64,000 nucleotides of DNA from Bacteroidota bacterium (GTDB lineage: Bacteria > Bacteroidota > Bacteroidia > Cytophagales > Cyclobacteriaceae). Below the pieces are notes generated by a model that had not been told where the DNA came from, did not search any database, and saw only the letters and a program-made list of their open reading frames with translations. The stretch covers positions 57,891-121,890 of the forward strand of contig JAEZGH010000155.1 in NCBI GenBank assembly GCA_023417065.1, written 5' to 3'. Positions 1 to 9,022 of the stretch are shown here, in pieces. How positions within the stretch are numbered: position 1 is the first letter of the stretch; the number at the start of each line of letters is the position of its first letter. A program made the translations under genes and the position numbers.

Positions 1-551
1 TAGCTCTTAAGTTTAAAATGAACCAGGCCTATATTGTTTAACGACATACTGATCTGAAACTTATCACCCTCCGCTTCCCGAAGTGCCAAATTCTCATAGT
101 GAATCTTTAGTGCTTCGTCGTACTTTGCTAAAAAAGTGTACGAGATCGCAAGACCATTTAAGATGATCCGATGCTCGCGCTCAAAGTTATTCCGCTTAGC
201 AATCGGCAAAATATCGTTAAGGATTTCGGCTGCTTCATTTGGTCGATTCAGTCGATTGAGTAACATTCCTTTCAGCCTTCCACTTAAGACGATCCTTGCA
301 GAATCCCCCAATGTCGAAGCAAGTTCAAATGCTTCCTGCGAATAGTTAAGAGCTTCTAAATATTCGCCCTTACCTGCTACTACCACGGCAAGGTCGGTCA
401 GAATTTCAAAACGATTAACACCCGTAGCGGAGGGCACGAGCAGCCGGAGACTATCTTCAGACTGCGCCTGAGAAAATACTCCAGTGCTCAGGCTAGTCAG
501 GAGGATTATTATAGCCAGGATTTTCTCTTTGGAAGCAGCTATTTCGTACAC
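1..551 (-). CDS. TPR sensor protein, partial (3' end off window)
   Basis: This gene reads leftward off the window edge, so only about 183 N-terminal codons are visible. The chosen start is GTG at 551-549. A stop lies two codons upstream in the same frame, and no ATG sits near that point. The N terminus holds a hydrophobic signal segment (ILAIIILLTSL) ending near FSQAQS, followed by helical TPR-like repeats with motifs such as GEYLEALNYSQEAFELA and LNNIGLVHFKL. These match the N-terminal parts of the four complete TPR genes at 3031-9022, so it is probably a fifth paralogue with a periplasmic TPR domain. Whether a membrane segment or a kinase domain follows cannot be seen. It is divergent from the two short peptide genes at 677-1016. 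Confidence 0.75.
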   Translation of the reverse strand, partial: MYEIAASKEKILAIIILLTSLSTGVFSQAQSEDSLRLLVPSATGVNRFEILTDLAVVVAGKGEYLEALNYSQEAFELASTLGDSARIVLSGRLKGMLLNRLNRPNEAAEILNDILPIAKRNNFEREHRIILNGLAISYTFLAKYDEALKIHYENLALREAEGDKFQISMSLNNIGLVHFKLKS

Positions 552-676
552 GGGTTATTAAATAAAAAGCATCTGAAAAAAATCAGTTCAGACCTACGCC
601 AATTTTGACTCACAAGTTAATCACAAAAAGAAGTCAATCCTAAAACCTAAATACTTAACCGTAAATCCTATACCTA

Positions 677-814
677 ATGAAAAAATTATTCTACATCCTC
701 GCAATTGCAGTAGTAACCTCAGTTTCATTCACTTCTTGTACTGAAGAAGAGATTCAGCCCCAGCTAGAACTAAAGAATGGAGGCGCCAATTACTCAGAGG
801 AAATCAAGAAATAA
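677..814 (+). CDS. 45-residue putative lipopeptide
   Basis: This is an ATG-to-TAA frame of 45 codons. The product starts MKKLFYILAIAV and has a textbook type II signal peptide: a positive start, a hydrophobic core, and a lipobox ending FTSC with Cys21. Cleavage would leave an acidic 25-residue lipopeptide that ends NYSEEIKK. No domain is recognised. It lies 125 bp from the divergent TPR gene and 28 bp before a second short exported peptide gene. A regular signal peptide in so short a frame supports a real gene. A role as a signal for the neighbouring TPR sensors is inference only. Confidence 0.6.
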   Translation: MKKLFYILAIAVVTSVSFTSCTEEEIQPQLELKNGGANYSEEIKK

Positions 815-842
815 GCTTCATCATTATTAAAAAATCACTGAC

Positions 843-1016
843 ATGAAAAATAAATCAATACTTCTCGTAATCAGCTTTTGTGCCATCGTAACCTTGTCAT
901 TCTCATTCGTTGGCAACGACCAGAAAGGACAAGTAACATCAAAAATGAATCCTGCAGCTCTCCAGTCGGAAGCACCTCTCGGAGGTTTCGTCCTGGAAGA
1001 TGGTCTTGAAAAATAG
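843..1016 (+). CDS. 57-residue putative exported peptide
   Basis: This is an ATG-to-TAG frame of 57 codons. The N terminus (MKNKSILLVISF) has a basic start and a hydrophobic core, with a likely type I cleavage site around SFSFVG near residue 22. That would release about 35 residues ending with the Gly-rich, acidic tail APLGGFVLEDGLEK. It has no Cys after the signal, unlike its upstream neighbour at 677-814. The two genes are 28 bp apart and probably cotranscribed. The family is not recognised. An overlapping minus-strand frame at 871-1152 has no protein-like features. Confidence 0.55.
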   Translation: MKNKSILLVISFCAIVTLSFSFVGNDQKGQVTSKMNPAALQSEAPLGGFVLEDGLEK

Positions 1017-1535
1017 GCATTTTTTGCCGCCCGTCGAACATCTTCATCCTAATTTTTTTGCTCCGCAGAGGATTTATGTCGGAAAGGGTCTGAGTTTCAA
1101 TCGGCATCACCGAGAAACAAATGGTCACAATATGGCTTCTCCTGCACCTCAAGGCTTGCGTTAAATGGCCGAAAGTAAAGGGTTGATAATGTGACTTATT
1201 TTAAAATAATATGATATTCACAGGTTTGCCGATAAAATAGCCGCCAGGCCGGGCGACAAAAGGTAATTTAACCGAATGACTGTAAGTTTGATGAATGGTT
1301 TCGATGATTATAGACGTCAATTTTTGAAATCTCAAGCTTAATGTCGATCGGCGATAAATTTCTATCTCATGTAAGCGACCTACTTAAAGTATCACTTTAA
1401 GTTCATTTTTTAACAAAACAAAGTAAAATCTTACATCGAAAAAGGCCGGATTTGGACCTGTTTTCTGATCACCCTGGTCACCTTTTTCGCGTGACATTTT
1501 TGGCAACAGCCACCGTTTTCAGCAATTTTTGAGAT
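1017..1535. other. Non-coding gap before the kinase gene
   Basis: No supportable gene is seen in these 519 bases, which are mostly AT-rich. The only clear structure is a perfect 9-bp inverted repeat at 1382-1402, listed separately. The promoter for the kinase gene at 1536 should lie here, but no convincing Bacteroidota -33/-7 pair was found. Confidence 0.6.
1382..1402. promoter_or_regulatory. 9-bp perfect inverted repeat
   Basis: ACTTAAAGT and ACTTTAAGT are separated by ATC and followed by a T-rich run. It lies 134 bp before the kinase start and 366 bp after the peptide genes. It could be an operator for the neighbouring LuxR-type regulator or a weak AT-rich terminator. The sequence alone does not decide. 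Confidence 0.3.
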
Positions 1536-2210
1536 ATGTTCCGATTCTTCCGTAAAGACAGACTTTCCGCTCAGGCTTCCAAAGAAGTTATCGAAGCCAC
1601 TGATGCCATAATCACGGAAATGGGCACCGAAATTCACGATGACCTCATTCAAAAGCTCTCCATCATCAGACTACACCTCGATAAGCTCGAACGCTCTTCA
1701 TTCGATCCGTCTGAAACGCGTGATATCACGCAGAAGATGCGCGCTGACTTCCAGCAGGTAGTGGATTCGGTGCGCCGGATATCCCGGCGCCTTGCCCCCG
1801 TAAAGATGGAGGGTGACAGCCTGGAGACTCAGATCGAAGCCCTCTGCCAGAACATGGACACCCCAGGTACCGTCAGGATCTTCCCTACCTTCGTAGGTGA
1901 AGCACGAAATCTGGACGAGGATACAGAGAATCACGTGCTGAGGATGATCCAGGAACTCATTCATAATGCCTTCCGGCATTCCGCAGCCTGGCACGTCTGG
2001 GTACGCGTAATCTGGAGGAAAAATGAACTGGATATCGCCGTCGAGGACGACGGGTCGGGTTTTGCACGTCTGCAGGAATTCATCGACAGGTTACAGGCAC
2101 GACACAATTCACTCAGAATACGAGCACGCTCCCTGGGCGCTACGATTAGTTATAAACAAGGTGAGAAAGGCCTGCTGGCGGAGATTAAGATTCCTTACAG
2201 TTCACAATAA
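1536..2210 (+). CDS. Soluble sensor-less histidine kinase (HisKA_3/HATPase)
   Basis: The 224-residue product has only the catalytic core of a NarX/DesK-type kinase. It has an H-box EIHDDLIQKL with His34, a dimerisation helix hairpin to about residue 95, then an HATPase fold with N-box ELIHNAFRHS and G1 box VEDDGSGF. The G2 region is degenerate compared with the usual GLxGMRER form. There is no signal peptide, membrane segment, PAS or GAF domain, so it must take its input from another protein. The natural candidates are the TPR-membrane proteins around it, which lack kinase domains. It converges on the response regulator gene, and the two stop ends overlap by 9 bp. The pairing with that regulator is inferred from adjacency and matching families. 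Confidence 0.85.
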   Translation: MFRFFRKDRLSAQASKEVIEATDAIITEMGTEIHDDLIQKLSIIRLHLDKLERSSFDPSETRDITQKMRADFQQVVDSVRRISRRLAPVKMEGDSLETQIEALCQNMDTPGTVRIFPTFVGEARNLDEDTENHVLRMIQELIHNAFRHSAAWHVWVRVIWRKNELDIAVEDDGSGFARLQEFIDRLQARHNSLRIRARSLGATISYKQGEKGLLAEIKIPYSSQ

Positions 2211-2831
2211 TCCATTCCGGTAGGCGAAGGCGATGAGCGCAGCCGTGTTGAGCACATTCGCTTTTTTTATCAACCGCGCCCGATAAGTTTCTATCGTGCT
2301 CTCGGTCATCTTCATGGTTTCAGCAATTTCCTTGGTCGTGTTGCCATTGGCAATTGCTTTAAGCAGTTCTTTCTCGCGGGCAGTGAGCGTCACGGGAGGG
2401 AGCTTATCCCACCGATGCGCATTCTTCTGAATGATACTTACAACTTTGTTGGAGTAGTAGCTTTCGCCTTCCAGAACGCTCAGGACAGTCTTGCGGATTT
2501 CCTCGTATCCATCGAGCTTATAAACAAGGCCATTTACACCTGACTTCAACAAATTCAAAATGACCTCGGTGCCGTCGAGGCCGGTAATCGCGACAACCTT
2601 AACTGTTGTATTTCGTTTGCGCACAAGGTTCAACAATTCCAGACCATTAGTATTTGGAAGTTTAAAGTCCAGGAGAATGATATCGATGTGTTCACCAAAT
2701 TCCTTCAGGAAACTATCCTTGTCTCCCGCCTCATACACCTTGCGCGTAAAAGGCTCGTCTTCGAGCAGCGACTTCAGATATTGACGAATTAGAGGTTCGT
2801 CATCAACAAGCAGTATGTTCTTCTGTTTCAT
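2202..2831 (-). CDS. NarL/FixJ-type response regulator
   Basis: A REC domain (about residues 1-125) begins MKQKNILLVDDEP, and the phosphate-accepting Asp lies in IILLDFKLP. It is followed by a C-terminal LuxR-type helix-turn-helix with LTAREKELLKAIANG and the recognition helix TESTIETYRARL. The frame is open back to 2864, but the ATG at 2831 puts the first strand of REC at the usual place, giving 209 residues. It should be the DNA-binding partner of the soluble kinase at 1536-2210, since HisKA_3 kinases and LuxR-type regulators normally pair. It reads in the same direction as the TPR genes that lie upstream of it, 200 bp from the nearest. Confidence 0.88.
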   Translation of the reverse strand: MKQKNILLVDDEPLIRQYLKSLLEDEPFTRKVYEAGDKDSFLKEFGEHIDIILLDFKLPNTNGLELLNLVRKRNTTVKVVAITGLDGTEVILNLLKSGVNGLVYKLDGYEEIRKTVLSVLEGESYYSNKVVSIIQKNAHRWDKLPPVTLTAREKELLKAIANGNTTKEIAETMKMTESTIETYRARLIKKANVLNTAALIAFAYRNGLL

Positions 2832-3030
2832 GTTTGGCGATCCAGTTTTCGGGACAAACCACATGTCCGGTTTTCCGGATCAATTGCTATTTGCCCATCT
2901 ATGTTCAAAATCACTTTATTAGCTTTAATTCGTTGTTACGATAACAGATGTATCTAGCAACACGTTAGCTTCAGACCAGGGTATCCAACTCTCCTTTTGT
3001 GTCAAGTTCCGGAGGGGCCCTGGTCTTCTT

Positions 3031-4350
3031 CTAAAACCCTTCCAAACGTCTCTTCAATTCCACGAGCTCACGTTGAATAGCCCCGAATTTTTCGAGCGTC
3101 TGTTCATCCGCAGAGTGTTTCGATACCACAATGCAGACACCTAATAGTGTAGCTACATCGGCCTTCATTCTTCGTAGCATTGCCTTGGACTCCAATTGCC
3201 GCGTTACGATTTCCTTTTGTTCTTCACTAATCAGCAGCTCGAGTTTTTCAGTAGAAGCTTCAACTTCATTAACGAGACTTTTTACCGCGATCTTTTTGCG
3301 GCGAACTGCCCGTACCAGCATTATGGCAACAATCATTCCCAGTACCACGCAAATCACGCCCAGAATGATGAGCCGTTTCTTCTTCGCCATGGTTTCAGCT
3401 GACAACTCAAGGGCCAACTGCTGTTGCTCAATCAATTCAAGATTATCCCGCTCTTCGAAGTTTATTTCGAGCTCGGCTAGTTTTGCCATAATTTGCTCGT
3501 TGTAAAGCGATTCCGACAACACAATGAGCTTCGACTGATAGTCGGTCTGCTCCTTTAACTTTCCAAAATGCGATGCGACGAGAATTTTCTGTCGATAAAC
3601 CTCCGCCAACACGCTTTGTTCAAACCCCGTCGCAAGTGTTTCCGCCTCACTCAGGAATTCATCCGCCATTCGATAATTTCCCATTTCGATTTGGGCGGCC
3701 GATAAACGCACCAGAATTCCTGCCTCCGACCTCCTGTCCTGCAGGTTCCGCGCTATTGCCAGGGCCACATTCAGGTCAGTCAAGACCTTCTGAATCTCAC
3801 CTTTTTTCAGCCATGCAATCCCCCGGGCATAGTAGGTTCGCATGACTATGTTCTCGTCGCAGTGAGATTGGCAATCGGAAGATACCTTATCGAAACAGTC
3901 CAAAGCAGATTCGATATTCCCCAAATCCACCAGCGCAAGACCTTTGTCAATATGCAGGTTTGGCGCGATGGTGTGATTGTTCATTCCAGAAATCAGTGAA
4001 TCGGCGGTAGTATAATAACCGAGTGCACGATCCGGATCGCCGAGTCTATAGTACAGCTTTCCCAACGCGGAGTATGCATTTGCCAAGAGAGGTCTTTCAT
4101 TGTCGCGCTCCGCAATCCGGATTGCGTCCAGCAGGTGATACAGTGAGGAATCATACTTATCAATCAGCAGGAATTTCATTCCCTCTTCCAAGTGAAGTAT
4201 CCCTTCATTCGATTTTTCGTCACTCAACGAATTCCGGGAACTTACCAAAACAGAATCTGGAGCGGACACGGATGTCTGAAAAGCGGTGATCGTAACCAAC
4301 AAGACAAGCGAAAAGGCCGCTATACTAAAGGGTTGTTTTGCGGAACTCAT
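3031..4350 (-). CDS. TPR-transmembrane protein without kinase domain
   Basis: The 439-residue product has a signal peptide (residues 1-30), a TPR array to about 300, a coiled segment, one membrane helix near 328-350 (LIILGVICVVLGMIVAIML), and an 85-residue cytoplasmic tail. The tail forms two predicted helices joined by a short loop, like a dimerisation hairpin, but it has no H-box and no HATPase domain. TPR-TM-HisKA_3 proteins are common in Bacteroidota, and this looks like one cut after the linker. The start ATG overlaps the stop of the upstream gene by 4 bp, so translation is probably coupled. It is the second gene of a pair that is repeated at 6003-9022. The ligand is unknown. Confidence 0.8.
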   Translation of the reverse strand: MSSAKQPFSIAAFSLVLLVTITAFQTSVSAPDSVLVSSRNSLSDEKSNEGILHLEEGMKFLLIDKYDSSLYHLLDAIRIAERDNERPLLANAYSALGKLYYRLGDPDRALGYYTTADSLISGMNNHTIAPNLHIDKGLALVDLGNIESALDCFDKVSSDCQSHCDENIVMRTYYARGIAWLKKGEIQKVLTDLNVALAIARNLQDRRSEAGILVRLSAAQIEMGNYRMADEFLSEAETLATGFEQSVLAEVYRQKILVASHFGKLKEQTDYQSKLIVLSESLYNEQIMAKLAELEINFEERDNLELIEQQQLALELSAETMAKKKRLIILGVICVVLGMIVAIMLVRAVRRKKIAVKSLVNEVEASTEKLELLISEEQKEIVTRQLESKAMLRRMKADVATLLGVCIVVSKHSADEQTLEKFGAIQRELVELKRRLEGF

Positions 4351-5867
4351 ATTTCCTCCTTCAGATATGTCGATACAATTTCATCAAAATGTTTAGCAAC
4401 AGGTTCTGACCCGAATGCATGGCTATTTGCATCCACCAACGCAGTCAAATCGTGACAAACTTGACCGATTCTCCCGCTGAGTTCCGGGAGATGATCATTT
4501 ATCCCGGTTGCGTTAGCTCGCCATGTCGCGCCCGCGCGTAGCCGTTTAAAACGGTTGTTAACCTGGACTTCTAGAAATCTTTGAGCCTGCCAATGCAAGT
4601 ACAGTCCGCGTAAGTACAGACCAACAATTGAAAAAATTAGAAAAGCAATTACATACAAGACAATTGTTGCAGCTTTCTGATACGAAGCAGCTTTTTTTCG
4701 CTCTTCCAGTTCTACCTTCTGAAAGGCAATTGTCTGGTTGTTTCGCTCGTTGTACCAATATCCTTCAAGTGACGCCACCGCTTTTTCGAGCTCAATATTG
4801 TAAACCTCCTTTCTCAACGGAATATATTTAGCCTGGTAATGCAAAAGCATGGGAATATCCCGTAAACTTTCAAATACGTTAATCTCGCCCCTATACGCGT
4901 CAAGCAATATCTCCTTTAAGTCACTCTCCGCAGCGATCTGCTCCGCCATCGATAAGAAGCTAGATGCAGAATCCAAAATCCCTTTTGCAATAAACGCCTT
5001 TCCGAGATAGAGCAGGTTGTCGGCCTTCATACGCATATGTCCCTGTTCCCCACTACGCTTCAAAGACCTAAGAAACATCTCCCCGGCCTCATCCAGATTT
5101 CCAATTTTTAAATGGGCAAATCCTGCTGCAAATTCCAAATGCAGGAGTTCATTTTCGGCCCCAGTTGTAAAGTGTGCGGCGCTGTCGCAGTATGTAAGCG
5201 CAACTTCCGGATGTCCTAACTCAGTCAGGCACAGGCTTGAATTCATGAGTACATTAAATCTTATGGCGGGGTCGAATTTTTCATACTTTGCGGCTTCGAG
5301 GAAAAATTCTATCGCTTGCCCGGGCCTTCGTATCTTATAATATAGCAAACCAAGGTTATGCAGTTGATATCCTATCGAAAGACTATCCCCTAGCTTTTTC
5401 GTGAGCATGAGATCCTTATGGAAAAATTCAAGTGCAGACGAATACCTTCCTGTGAACAGATAAACTTTCTGCATTACATGATACATTGATTCGACATAAT
5501 CATCGACGCCTTCTAACTTTTCAAATGCAGGAATAGCATTTTCAAGCAAATCCTTGACCTCCTCAAATTTCAACTGCTTGTAGAGTACAATACCTTTGTT
5601 GCTTATTGCCCGGGCCAGGATTACACTGTCTGTTGATACTTTCATCGCCTGATTTATATAGTCTAAAGACTCATCATCCGGAACCAGGATACTGAGTTCA
5701 TTCAGAAGGTGGCCCTTAACATCACCAGAAGCCTCACGAATAAGCACCTTCAGGGAATCCAGCTTCTCCCCAACCTGAATCGGTTGCACTTCAGATCTCA
5801 ACGCTACTTGCGATTGAGCACAGAAGAATATCTGAGACAACAAAAATATTATCAGCCAACGCTTCAT
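4347..5867 (-). CDS. TPR-transmembrane protein without kinase domain, pair lead gene
   Basis: The 506-residue product begins MKRWLIIFLLSQI (signal peptide), continues with TPR repeats from about 60 to 350 and an E/K-rich coiled segment, has a membrane helix near 396-420, and ends in a tail of about 85 residues with no kinase motifs. The first 13 residues are identical to those of the paralogue at 7568-9022. The DNA over the start codon and 5' leader is identical for 54 bp, while the rest of the proteins has diverged strongly. It overlaps the next gene by 4 bp. The tail contains CHDLTALVDANS, which superficially resembles an H-box helix but lacks the HE/HD-x-x-N/Q pattern. A role as a sensor subunit for the soluble kinase is inference. 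Confidence 0.8.
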   Translation of the reverse strand: MKRWLIIFLLSQIFFCAQSQVALRSEVQPIQVGEKLDSLKVLIREASGDVKGHLLNELSILVPDDESLDYINQAMKVSTDSVILARAISNKGIVLYKQLKFEEVKDLLENAIPAFEKLEGVDDYVESMYHVMQKVYLFTGRYSSALEFFHKDLMLTKKLGDSLSIGYQLHNLGLLYYKIRRPGQAIEFFLEAAKYEKFDPAIRFNVLMNSSLCLTELGHPEVALTYCDSAAHFTTGAENELLHLEFAAGFAHLKIGNLDEAGEMFLRSLKRSGEQGHMRMKADNLLYLGKAFIAKGILDSASSFLSMAEQIAAESDLKEILLDAYRGEINVFESLRDIPMLLHYQAKYIPLRKEVYNIELEKAVASLEGYWYNERNNQTIAFQKVELEERKKAASYQKAATIVLYVIAFLIFSIVGLYLRGLYLHWQAQRFLEVQVNNRFKRLRAGATWRANATGINDHLPELSGRIGQVCHDLTALVDANSHAFGSEPVAKHFDEIVSTYLKEEI

Positions 5868-5889
5868 CCGATCAGGATTAATACTATCG
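5836..5889. repeat. 54-bp direct repeat, copy 1
   Basis: Identical to 8991-9044. It covers the first 32 coding bases of the lead TPR gene and 22 bases of its leader. Identity stops sharply on both sides, although a few imperfect matches continue into the coding side. Confidence 0.9.
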
Positions 5890-6002
5890 AATTTAAATCA
5901 TAAAACTTCATCCAACGAACAAAAGCATTACAAATCAGGCCGGATTGATGATGACAATAGAACCGCTGAACGACGAAGTGAATCAACATATTTTCCTCGT
6001 CG

Positions 6003-7571
6003 TCAATCAATTTCCGACCTGTCAATAAGCTCGCGAAGCCTAATAATTTCTTCAGAAAACATTTTCAAATCAGCACTACCCGTATCCGCACCACGTTGCA
6101 ACATTTTCAAATTAAAAAGGCCTTCAAAAGTTGCAAGGCGCTCTCTAATTCTCCGCCGCAAGTCAGCTGCCATAATATTTAATTCCGCCTCATAACGCAG
6201 GCTCGCGTTATATTTTTCTTCCAGTGTACGAGTCTGTTGGAAAACCTTCCGATCCAGTTCCTGGTTCCACTGACCCCTTCGGTTTTTAGACCAGGCAATG
6301 AAAACGATGATGACCAATATCAGAATTATTGCTCCAATCACTAATACTATGAGCGAGCTTCGATTTCGAATCATTTCTTCATAAGCCGCCAGTGTAGCTT
6401 TCTGCTCCGCGAGCAAGCTCTGGTTTTGCCTATTCTCGAAAGCAGTCTTGACCGCACCTATCTTGTTATACAAGTGATCATGATACAGTTCGTGAGCAAG
6501 ATCTATATATCTTTCCTGAAAGAAAACCTCATTATCAAGGTTGTGCAATTTCCCAGCAACCAGTGCTTTTTCACGATAAACATTGAGAAGGACCTCCTTA
6601 AGCCCCGCACCAATAGAAACAGCCAATGCTTCATCAAGCGCCGCGTTCGCCATCCCAAGTTTGTTTACTGAAGTATAGACACGTGCGAGATGAAGCTGCG
6701 ATTCTGCCTGAAATCTTAAGTCTGATTGCTCTTTGGCAATCTCAAATGATGAAGATAAACGCTCGATAGCCAGGTCGTATTTCCTGAGATCAGAAAGCGT
6801 CTTGCCCTCCGCAAAAGATACCACCAACTCAAATTGACGAGGGTTTTGCAAACGTGAACTTTCAGAAATTTGCCTACCCCTCTCATAATACCCCCATGCC
6901 GAATCATACTTTTTCATTTCAGAGAAAGTCAACCCGATATTGGCATATGCATATGCAACTTCGGAATCTCCGAAATACTCCAGAATCGCGGCTGTTTTAC
7001 GAAAATATTCCAGCGCGAGTTGATTCTCACGGAGTTTATAATACGCAAGTCCAATATTATTATAAGCAACGCCAAGTTCTTCAGGATCCCCTTCAATTTC
7101 ACGGTATCTCATGGACTCAAGTATATATTCAATTGCCAGATCGTAGCTCCCCATAAACAAATAGGTCATGCCGTATTGCATCGTGATATATCTAAGATGC
7201 TTAGAAAATCCTTTTTTCTCGGCCACAGGAAGTGCTTTATCGAGGAGATTAAGGGATGACTGTCCTTTTCCAATTTTCAAGTAATATCCACTCCCTACCA
7301 ATAATGTTCTTACGTACTCAAGGGAGTCTGGAAATTTGGCGCTCTCCAATAGCAGATCATTAAAGACTTCCTCAAATCGCGAATCCGATTGTGCAACCAG
7401 ACTCTTCATTTCGTTAAGACGCAGATCAAAGGCATTTCTATCTGGTGCCATTGAAGAATTCTGCTCACAGGCAGACGTTAGAAATACGGAAAGCACTATT
7501 ACGACTCCTGACATGAAGGGCAGGATCTTATCACCAATTTCTAAACTTATGGACACGTATCGCCGAATCAT
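6003..7571 (-). CDS. TPR-transmembrane protein without kinase domain
   Basis: The 522-residue product has an N-terminal hydrophobic segment that includes a lipobox-like VFLTSAC near residue 35. TPR repeats follow at about 90-350 (for example LGVAYNNIGLAYYKL and YAYANIGLTFSEM), then a coiled segment, a membrane helix near 404-427, and a two-helix tail ending LRELIDRSEID. No H-box or HATPase domain is present. Its start overlaps the stop of the upstream TPR gene by 4 bp, the same arrangement as in the pair at 3031-5867. If the lipobox is used the N terminus would be lipid-anchored, otherwise it is a long signal anchor. Confidence 0.8.
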   Translation of the reverse strand: MIRRYVSISLEIGDKILPFMSGVVIVLSVFLTSACEQNSSMAPDRNAFDLRLNEMKSLVAQSDSRFEEVFNDLLLESAKFPDSLEYVRTLLVGSGYYLKIGKGQSSLNLLDKALPVAEKKGFSKHLRYITMQYGMTYLFMGSYDLAIEYILESMRYREIEGDPEELGVAYNNIGLAYYKLRENQLALEYFRKTAAILEYFGDSEVAYAYANIGLTFSEMKKYDSAWGYYERGRQISESSRLQNPRQFELVVSFAEGKTLSDLRKYDLAIERLSSSFEIAKEQSDLRFQAESQLHLARVYTSVNKLGMANAALDEALAVSIGAGLKEVLLNVYREKALVAGKLHNLDNEVFFQERYIDLAHELYHDHLYNKIGAVKTAFENRQNQSLLAEQKATLAAYEEMIRNRSSLIVLVIGAIILILVIIVFIAWSKNRRGQWNQELDRKVFQQTRTLEEKYNASLRYEAELNIMAADLRRRIRERLATFEGLFNLKMLQRGADTGSADLKMFSEEIIRLRELIDRSEID

Positions 7572-9022
7572 TTTGGGTCATGGTTTATCGCTTGGATTAC
7601 TGGATTATCGCCAACATCACCGACTGCAGCACGTGCTCTCAGATTTAGCGCAGTGAACCGGTCTGTCAATTGTCTAAGACGTTCCTCCTTCAAATTGCGG
7701 CGCTCCTCTGATTGATCTATCTCCCACTCCAGCCTGTCTTGCCGATCTTTTACTTTGGCCTTCAACAACCTTCCAATTTCATTCTTACGTTGCAGCTGAT
7801 GATAATTCAATCTAACCAGGACAACCAAAAGAATCAGAATCACAACACCGGCAGCACTAGTCAGCCACTGATAAAAAAGAATACTTTTTTGATAGGCAAT
7901 TCCTTCCCGCTGCACATTTATTTTCTTCTGTTGTTCCTTCTCCAGAAACTCTCCCTCCACTCTTGCTATATCCAGCGCCAGTTTCGTATTGTACAACTTC
8001 TCTCGATTTTCAATGAATCGTTTCTGATATGCGGCCAGGCGCTTCTTATCCGATAAGGCCGAATAAATCACCATAAACTCATTGATCACATTAAGCATCA
8101 TGGCATTATAATTCTCCCGTTCGGAAATTCGCTCAGCTTCCAGCAGGAAGGCTTCGGATTTTGGCCATTCTTGTCTTTTGGCGGATATGCGTGCCAAGTT
8201 CAATAAGTTTTCTACTTCCATACTAAGGTCTTTTTCTCTCCGGGAAATTGACAGCGACTGCAAGAACTGCATCTCCGCAGCCTCCGGATTTGTTAAATCA
8301 AAAAGTCTCCCGTATACAAAGTGTAACATGATACTATCTTTTGGTATAGAGCCAGTTCGACGCATCAACGTCTCAGCTTGCTTTACATTTACCCACACTT
8401 GTTCAACTGAGTCGATTTCAGTATATGCAAGCGCGATATTCAGAAATGACGTTGCATTAGCTGTGATCGCATTTGCTTCTTTGTAATATCGTATTGCCGT
8501 CCTGCTGTCGTTGATCTTATAATACAGCATACCCATATTGTTGAATATTTCAGGATGCATTTGCCTAATAGAATCGAGGGATATCAGAGGAATTATTTTG
8601 TAATAGCTTCTCAAGGCAGAGCTATACTCGCCTCGAAAGGTCTGTCCAACAGCATTCAAACTATGAAAATCCACGACGTCTGCATTTCGATTATGCCTTT
8701 CTGCGAATCGAATAGCAGGGAAAAGCAAAGAATTCAATTTATCATATTGCTGATTTCGGGCTAGTAGCAGCGCCTTTGTTCGTATCAAATCAAGCCACGT
8801 GAGACTGTCCGGTGAATTTAAAAGGAGTTCATCAACTGAGTATAAAAGTGAGTCATGAATTGATCTCTTACTACTCTGATGAACGTTATTACTGGAATAT
8901 GCAATTGTATCACAGCCATCCTTACCTGCTTCATGAGAAAACGATAGGGAGAGCGACAACGTTTGCAAATGCACGCAACAGATTATCTGCGACAACAAAA
9001 ATATTATCAGCCAACGCTTCAT
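7568..9022 (-). CDS. TPR-transmembrane protein without kinase domain, pair lead gene
   Basis: The 484-residue product begins MKRWLIIFLLSQI, exactly as the lead gene at 4347-5867. It has TPR repeats to about 330, an E/K/Q-rich coiled segment, a membrane helix near 379-402 (VVILILLVVLV), and a charged helical tail of about 80 residues with no kinase motifs. It is the first gene of the distal pair and follows a 1-kb gap, so a promoter should lie just upstream of 9022, inside or beside the 54-bp repeated element. The signal recognised by the TPR domain is unknown. Confidence 0.8.
   Translation of the reverse strand: MKRWLIIFLLSQIICCVHLQTLSLSLSFSHEAGKDGCDTIAYSSNNVHQSSKRSIHDSLLYSVDELLLNSPDSLTWLDLIRTKALLLARNQQYDKLNSLLFPAIRFAERHNRNADVVDFHSLNAVGQTFRGEYSSALRSYYKIIPLISLDSIRQMHPEIFNNMGMLYYKINDSRTAIRYYKEANAITANATSFLNIALAYTEIDSVEQVWVNVKQAETLMRRTGSIPKDSIMLHFVYGRLFDLTNPEAAEMQFLQSLSISRREKDLSMEVENLLNLARISAKRQEWPKSEAFLLEAERISERENYNAMMLNVINEFMVIYSALSDKKRLAAYQKRFIENREKLYNTKLALDIARVEGEFLEKEQQKKINVQREGIAYQKSILFYQWLTSAAGVVILILLVVLVRLNYHQLQRKNEIGRLLKAKVKDRQDRLEWEIDQSEERRNLKEERLRQLTDRFTALNLRARAAVGDVGDNPVIQAINHDPK

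Noticed and set aside
871..1152. 93-residue minus-strand frame over the short peptide gene
   Set aside because: The composition is not protein-like and the plus-strand frame has a signal peptide, so it is a shadow.
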